Source: Meconema thalassinum
Taxonomy: Eukaryota; Arthropoda; Insecta; Orthoptera; Tettigoniidae
Assembly (NCBI GenBank): GCA_946902985.2
Contig: OX336392.1
Coordinates: 466,452,693 to 466,516,692 of the forward strand
Reading direction: 5' to 3'
Length of the DNA: 64,000 nucleotides
Positions 59,860-64,000 of this stretch are shown piece by piece. The notes beneath the pieces are model-generated. The model was given only the letters and a program-made list of their open reading frames with translations. It searched no databases and had not been told where the DNA came from. Within the stretch, counting starts at the first letter, position 1; the number at the start of each line of letters is the position of its first letter. The position numbers and the translations under genes were made by a program.

Positions 59860-61473
59860 ATGCCGATACGGCATTGTAAAACATCGGACCCCCGGGCAAT
59901 GCCTTCCAAGCTAGGCGGGCCTTGCCCTGGCTGGGTAGCGCCTACTGTGACAGCCCGTGATCGGATGTCGGTGGCATTCGGGGAGGATGATCTGGCCAAG
60001 GGTTCAAAAAGAAAAATCCCCAAACAGGGTGGACCTACACCCAAACAGGGTGGTCCTACACCCAAGTCTTGAACATTTGATTCCCTACGGGGATCAACCC
60101 CCTTGGAACAATCTGTGCGTGAAAATCTTGGTGCTAACACCCCCAAGTTTCTGGTAGCTACCAGAACAGATGGGGGGTGATTTCAAGCTGGTAAAGAGTA
60201 TCTTGTTTTCTCGCCACATAGAAGGTGTCTATGGTGAGCTTGAGAAAGTACAAAAGATGAGGAACGGTAGCTTGTTGCTCAAGACTAGGACTGGAGAGGT
60301 AGTTGAACAACTTTTGCAATGTGACCACTTTGGCGACATTCCCGTCAAAGTTGAAAAGCACACGTCCCTGAATCTGGTCCGAGGAGTTATTTTCTACCGG
60401 GACCTGATTCTGAACACTGACGAGGAGCTCAAGGAGGATATGCGGCACCGTCACGTGATAGATGTCCGGCGCATTACGCGCAAGGTCAATGGTCAAATCG
60501 TGGATACTGGTGCTTTCATTATTTCCTTTGAGCTTTCGGTGCTCCCGGAGAAAGTCAAGGTTACAAGTTACCGTTGTGACGTACGGCCTTATATCCCTCC
60601 ACCAATGAGGTTCGGGCACATGTTATCCCGATGCTCGAGCCCCGCAATCTGCGGAACATGCGGTAAGGTACCTCACGAAGCGGAAGAGTGCACAACACCT
60701 TATCAGTGCACTAATTGCCCTGGATTTCATTCTCCTCGGGACAGGAACTGCCCTGTCTTCCTGAGTGAGAAGAAAATCCAGGAGATCAAAACCCTGGATG
60801 GTCTCACCTACCAGGAGGCCCGCAAGAAGTACCGTACCTCGACTTCGCCTTCTCCAACGATTGATTATAGAGCCATAATACCAAATTTGGTCCCGGCTAC
60901 CTCATCTTTTGTACCAGCTGTGAAACCTGCAACTGAGTTTCCTGTTCCGAAACCAGCTCCTAAGATTTTAACGGAAAGCCCGAAGGTGACTTCAACTCCA
61001 CCTTCGGCCAGCACGAAGGCTGTGCGAGCGAAGGCTGCTCCGCCCGCACAGCAGGGGAGAAAGTTGAAGACTTACTCCCCACTCGGTAGGAAGTCGAAGA
61101 CTTTCTCCCCACCCAAACGGTCGGCGAAAGCCGTGCCGAAGCCGGCGGAGGCGGCATCGTCGACCAGGGTCAGGACTTCGGCTCCTGACCCGTCTATAAA
61201 TCTTAAAGAGGCGGGGGCGGGTAAGAAGGGACCCCGCACTACGCATTCCCTTTCTCCAAAAAAGGGGAAGCCATCCGCGCCCACACCTGCGGATGCTTCT
61301 GCGCCTGGGGACGTTTTGGTCCCCAGATCTACGCGCTCCCCCACGGAGTTCCCCCCGCCGCCGAATTGCGTCTAGGAAATCTTCCACCGAGTCGAGTCAC
61401 TCCATGACCTCGCATGAGAACATGGAGATTATAGTCGACGTCGTGGATGATGATCCTCCAGAGTCTAAGTTGT
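59860..61473 (+). pseudogene. LINE C2 ORF1 (Gag-like)
   Basis: Same protein as C1 ORF1, with three lesions. There is a 21-bp in-frame tandem duplication (60021-60041/60042-60062), then TGA near 60070 (tcttgaac versus tctttaac in C1) and an extra g near 60177. From 60170 it is open to 61375 through the knuckle region (CGTCGKVPHEAEEC, CTNCPGFHSPRDRNCP). An extra c in ctcccccacgg near 61337 then shifts the end away from the acidic DVVDDDPPESKL tail, which is still present in another frame (61293-61475). It shares the six-residue knuckle-1 deletion with C1. Confidence 0.85.
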
Positions 61474-61509
61474 AGCTTGCTGCTCCAACTTATTCCCTAA
61501 GTCCTCACA

Positions 61510-62203
61510 ATGGCACTGTTACAGTGGAATTGTAACAGTTATGACAGGCATTTGACAGAGCTCCATCAGCTTATTGCCCAATACGCAGCGAGTATAGTCT
61601 GCCTACAGGAAACGAACCTCAGACCTGATCACGAGACTGTTCTGAGAGGTTTCCTACTATACTCTAAAGAGCGACAAGACGCCGCCCGGGCTTCCGGGGG
61701 CGATTGTACCTTCGTTCGCTCTGACTGGTATAGTGAGGAGTTTCCACTCGACACTCCCCTGGAAGCTATTGCAGTTCGCGTGTCCTTGCCTGCTATGACA
61801 ACTGTATGTAACGTGTACCTTCCACCGAACCAGCCCCTTGATATTAATGACATCTTTGATCTTGTTGATCAACTTCCAGTCCCTTTCCTACTCGTGGGTG
61901 ATTTCAACTCTCATCACCCCCACTGGGGATCACCATCTTCCTGCCCCAGAGGAAGGGACGTGGAGGGCTTAATTCAAGGGATGGATTTATGTCTATTAAA
62001 TACAGGGGAAGCTACACATTTTAGCTTAGCGCACGGCACGTACTCACACATTGACTTGAGTGTGTGTAGCCGTGCGTTGGTCCCCCTATTTGGTTGGAAT
62101 GTACACGACGACCACTGTGACAGTGACCATTTCCCGATCGTTCTTACACTTCTGAACCAGAAGCCCGTGGAGTTCCCCAGTCGTTGGGTGCTTAAGCGGG
62201 CAG
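61510..62203 (+). pseudogene. LINE C2 ORF2 endonuclease domain
   Basis: MALLQWNCNSYDRHL through VCLQETNLRPDHE, LVGDFNSHHPHWG, YSHIDLSVCS and CDSDHFPIVLTLLNQ is intact. At 62203 the frame jumps back to sequence homologous to 61606, ending the ORF at 62221. Confidence 0.92.
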
Positions 62204-62486
62204 GAAACAAACCTCAGACCTGATAACGAGACTGTTCTGAGAGGTTTCCGACTATACTCTAAGGAGCGACAAGACGCTTCCCGGGCTTCCGGGGGCGTTT
62301 GTACCTTCGTTCGCTCTGACTGCTATAGTGAGGAGTTTCCACTCGCCACTCCTCTGGAAGCTATTGCAGTTCGCGTGTCCTTGCCTGCTATGACAACTGT
62401 TTGTAACGTGTACCTTCCACCGAACCAGCCCTTTGATATTAATGACGTCTTTGATCTTGTTGATCAACTTCCAGCCCCTTTCCTAT
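62204..62486 (+). repeat. Partial duplicate of the ORF2 endonuclease region
   Basis: Starts caggaaacaaacctcagacc, equivalent to 61606, and runs to the sequence equivalent to about 61890 (DLVDQLPAPFL). Substitutions relative to 61606-61890 (for example cgcttcccgg for cgccgcccgg, and Asp-to-Ala in the FPLATP block, as in copy B) show that it derives from a different LINE copy and is not a recent tandem slip. Confidence 0.85.
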
Positions 62487-63228
62487 TCCCCCCCAGGGGC
62501 TCACATCTTGTGGGCGTGGGTTGGCGACCACGGGGCCCCAGCTGAGTCCGGCATTGCTTCCACTTACTTGTGCCCGGCTCCTCTCTGTCTTCTTTCCTGT
62601 CGACCTCACTTGGTCAACTCTTGTTCTCTTCCGACCCCGACGGTATTAGGGTATCCGAGGCCTAGGGAGTCTCTTCCTTTCCCGCCTTAATTGGCCCTTG
62701 TCTCATCTTTTCTGATACCCTCCTTCTGCGAGGGGTCAGCCTTCTTTTTCTCTTCCTTTTACCTCCTGCCTTGTGCTCTAGGCCCATAAGGAGGCAGGGT
62801 GTATGTAGCCCCACCACTTCTGGTGCACCCTAGATAATGCTACACCCTCAGGGGCTCACGGCTGGTGAGCTCGGGAGTTGGCGACCCCGAGGGATTCCTG
62901 AGCTGGGTCCGTTTTCCCCTTTTGTCCCTTACCTCCGGGGCGGACCCTCTCCGCTTTCACTTTCCTATCTGCCTTTCATGGCTCTCCTTCCTTCCAAGTC
63001 CCTCAATCCGCATTCTTCGAGGGTTGAGGGCATTTCTTTTCCTCCTGTCCTTTATTTGCCTTATTCTCCTTTAGTTGTCCATTTCTTCTTCTTCTAGTAT
63101 GTAGGTTGGTAGTTAGTTTTAGTTCTAAGTTTGCATTTCATTTTTCATATTCACGATTACCCAAACCATCAGGGGCCGATAACCTAGATGTTAGGCCCCT
63201 TAAAACAACAATTATCATCATCATCATC
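62487..63228 (+). mobile_element. 735-bp-class retroposon, copy 7 (no TSD)
   Basis: Full-length with hairpin and atc tail. The left flank is endonuclease sequence (equivalent to about 61890) and the right flank is aagaaacaatcctgggaacg, equivalent to 51028 in C1. The sequence in between is missing, so this is a recombination junction and not a simple insertion. Confidence 0.9.
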
Positions 63229-64000
63229 AAGAAACAATCCTGGGAACGGTATGTGTTTTCTATTACGGCACATACCCCCTCCTCTCAAGTGTGGACTAAA
63301 CTACGACGCATTTCGGGAATTCAGACATCTTCTACTGTACCGGGAATTTCCATTGCTAATGAACTGGTTGCAGATCCTTATCGCGTTGCAAACCATCTCG
63401 CCTCGTATTTTGCGGATATATCCGGTTCCGATAACTATGACCCTGCCTTCGTGGCCCTGAAGCGCGAAGCGGAACGTTTCCAGCTTAGGTTTGCTTCCCG
63501 CGCTTCGGAGGAGTACAACGTGCCCTTTACGGAGTGGGAACTCCGCGGAGCGCTGGCGCTCTGCAGGGACACGTCTCCTGGCCCGGATAATATTCACAAC
63601 CAGATGCTTAAACACCTTAACGATGAGAGCATTCGCTATTTGCTCAGGGTGTTTAATCGTATCTGGTTGGAAGGTGTGTTTCCAGCGAAATGGCAGGAAG
63701 GTATCATTATACCTATCCTGAAGCCCGATAAGGATCCCAAATTGACAGGGAGTTACAGACCTATTTGTCTCACTAACGGTTTGTGCAAGCTCTTTGAGAT
63801 GATGGTCAATCGGCGCCTGGTGTGGGTCCTGGAGAAACGGGGACTCCTGTCTGAATACCAGTGTGGTTTCAGGGCGTCTCGGTGTACCAACGACCATCTG
63901 GTACGCCTGGAGACTGCCATACAGGACGCTTTTCTCCGGAGACAGCACCTAGTCGCTGTTTTCTTTGACCTCGAGAAGACCTATGACACCACTTGGCGTT
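63229..64000 (+). pseudogene. LINE C2 (or a third copy): ORF2 linker and RT N-terminus, cut by the window end
   Basis: KKQSWERYVFSITAHTPSS through FASRASEEYNVPFTEWELRG, GSYRPICLTNGLCKLFEMM, LLSEYQCGFRAS and FFDLEKTYDTTW. It lacks the SINE, the stop and the 1-nt deletion found in C1 (ttggaaggtgtg is intact at about 63666), so it shows the ancestral sequence there. It appears open over this span. Confidence 0.88.

Larger units (their letters stand above)
59350..64000 (+). mobile_element. I-type LINE C2, rearranged, running off the window
   Basis: Opens with the same tandem 5' monomers as C1. ORF1 lies at 59860-61473, ORF2 starts at 61510, and the RT domain reaches FFDLEKTYDTTW at the right edge. 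Rearrangements: a partial second endonuclease copy (62204-62486), then a full retroposon (62487-63228), then resumption 3' of the expected point. It is very similar to C1 where they align. Confidence 0.9.

Overview
This 64 kb window is eukaryotic and almost entirely repeat-derived. I find no credible host gene, rRNA, functional tRNA, operon or CRISPR array. The mix of elements points to an arthropod, probably an insect with a large repeat-rich genome: I-type and Jockey-type non-LTR retrotransposons with CCHC Gag proteins, a Ty3/gypsy element, hAT, pogo/Tigger-like and piggyBac-like DNA transposons, and tRNA-derived SINEs. The species assignment is inference.

Layout. 1-1730 is a decayed pogo/Tigger-like transposase (-). 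2040-3519 is a broken reverse transcriptase with a YLDDW motif (-). 4837-13979 is a hAT element with matching TIRs and a perfect 8-bp target duplication. It has been inflated to 9.1 kb by a DDE-type transposon (5579-9239), a tRNA-derived SINE, a 735-bp-class retroposon lying between two 680-bp direct repeats, and a 1.18-kb mosaic retroposon. 14121-26245 is an old I-type LINE (copy A), split by a TG...CA element that may be a solo LTR and by a Jockey fragment. The Jockey fragment is itself split by a second hAT-like transposon (16933-23433). 26246-30634 holds decayed LINE pieces and an ATG-less acidic-repeat reading frame. 30635-32505 is a head-to-tail array of five retroposon units. 33703-34498 is a piggyBac-like remnant. 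35324-36308 is LINE fragment B. 38935-45572 is a complete Ty3/gypsy retrotransposon with near-identical LTRs, a 4-bp TSD and one open 1670-codon gag-pol frame; it lies just upstream of a gag-like ORF1 (37653-38888, -). 47929-54517 is a full-length I-type LINE (C1) with an 11-bp TSD. 54529-59330 is a Jockey-type LINE (-) cut by a clean retroposon insertion. 59350-64000 is a second I-type LINE (C2) that leaves the window.

The most informative system is a LINE/retroposon partnership. A roughly 735-bp non-autonomous retroposon occurs about a dozen times, always on the + strand. It ends in the same predicted RNA hairpin and (ATC)n tail as the I-type LINE. Several copies have clear TSDs (11-15 bp). 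Two variants are notable: a mosaic copy that keeps the head and tail but has an unrelated AT-rich repeat interior, and a 49-bp insertion made only of the tail with its own 9-bp TSD. Together they suggest that the 3' hairpin/tail is the portable mobilisation signal.

Apart from the gypsy gag-pol, every mobile coding frame is interrupted, truncated or frameshifted. All comparisons were made by eye; no alignment, folding or database search was run.
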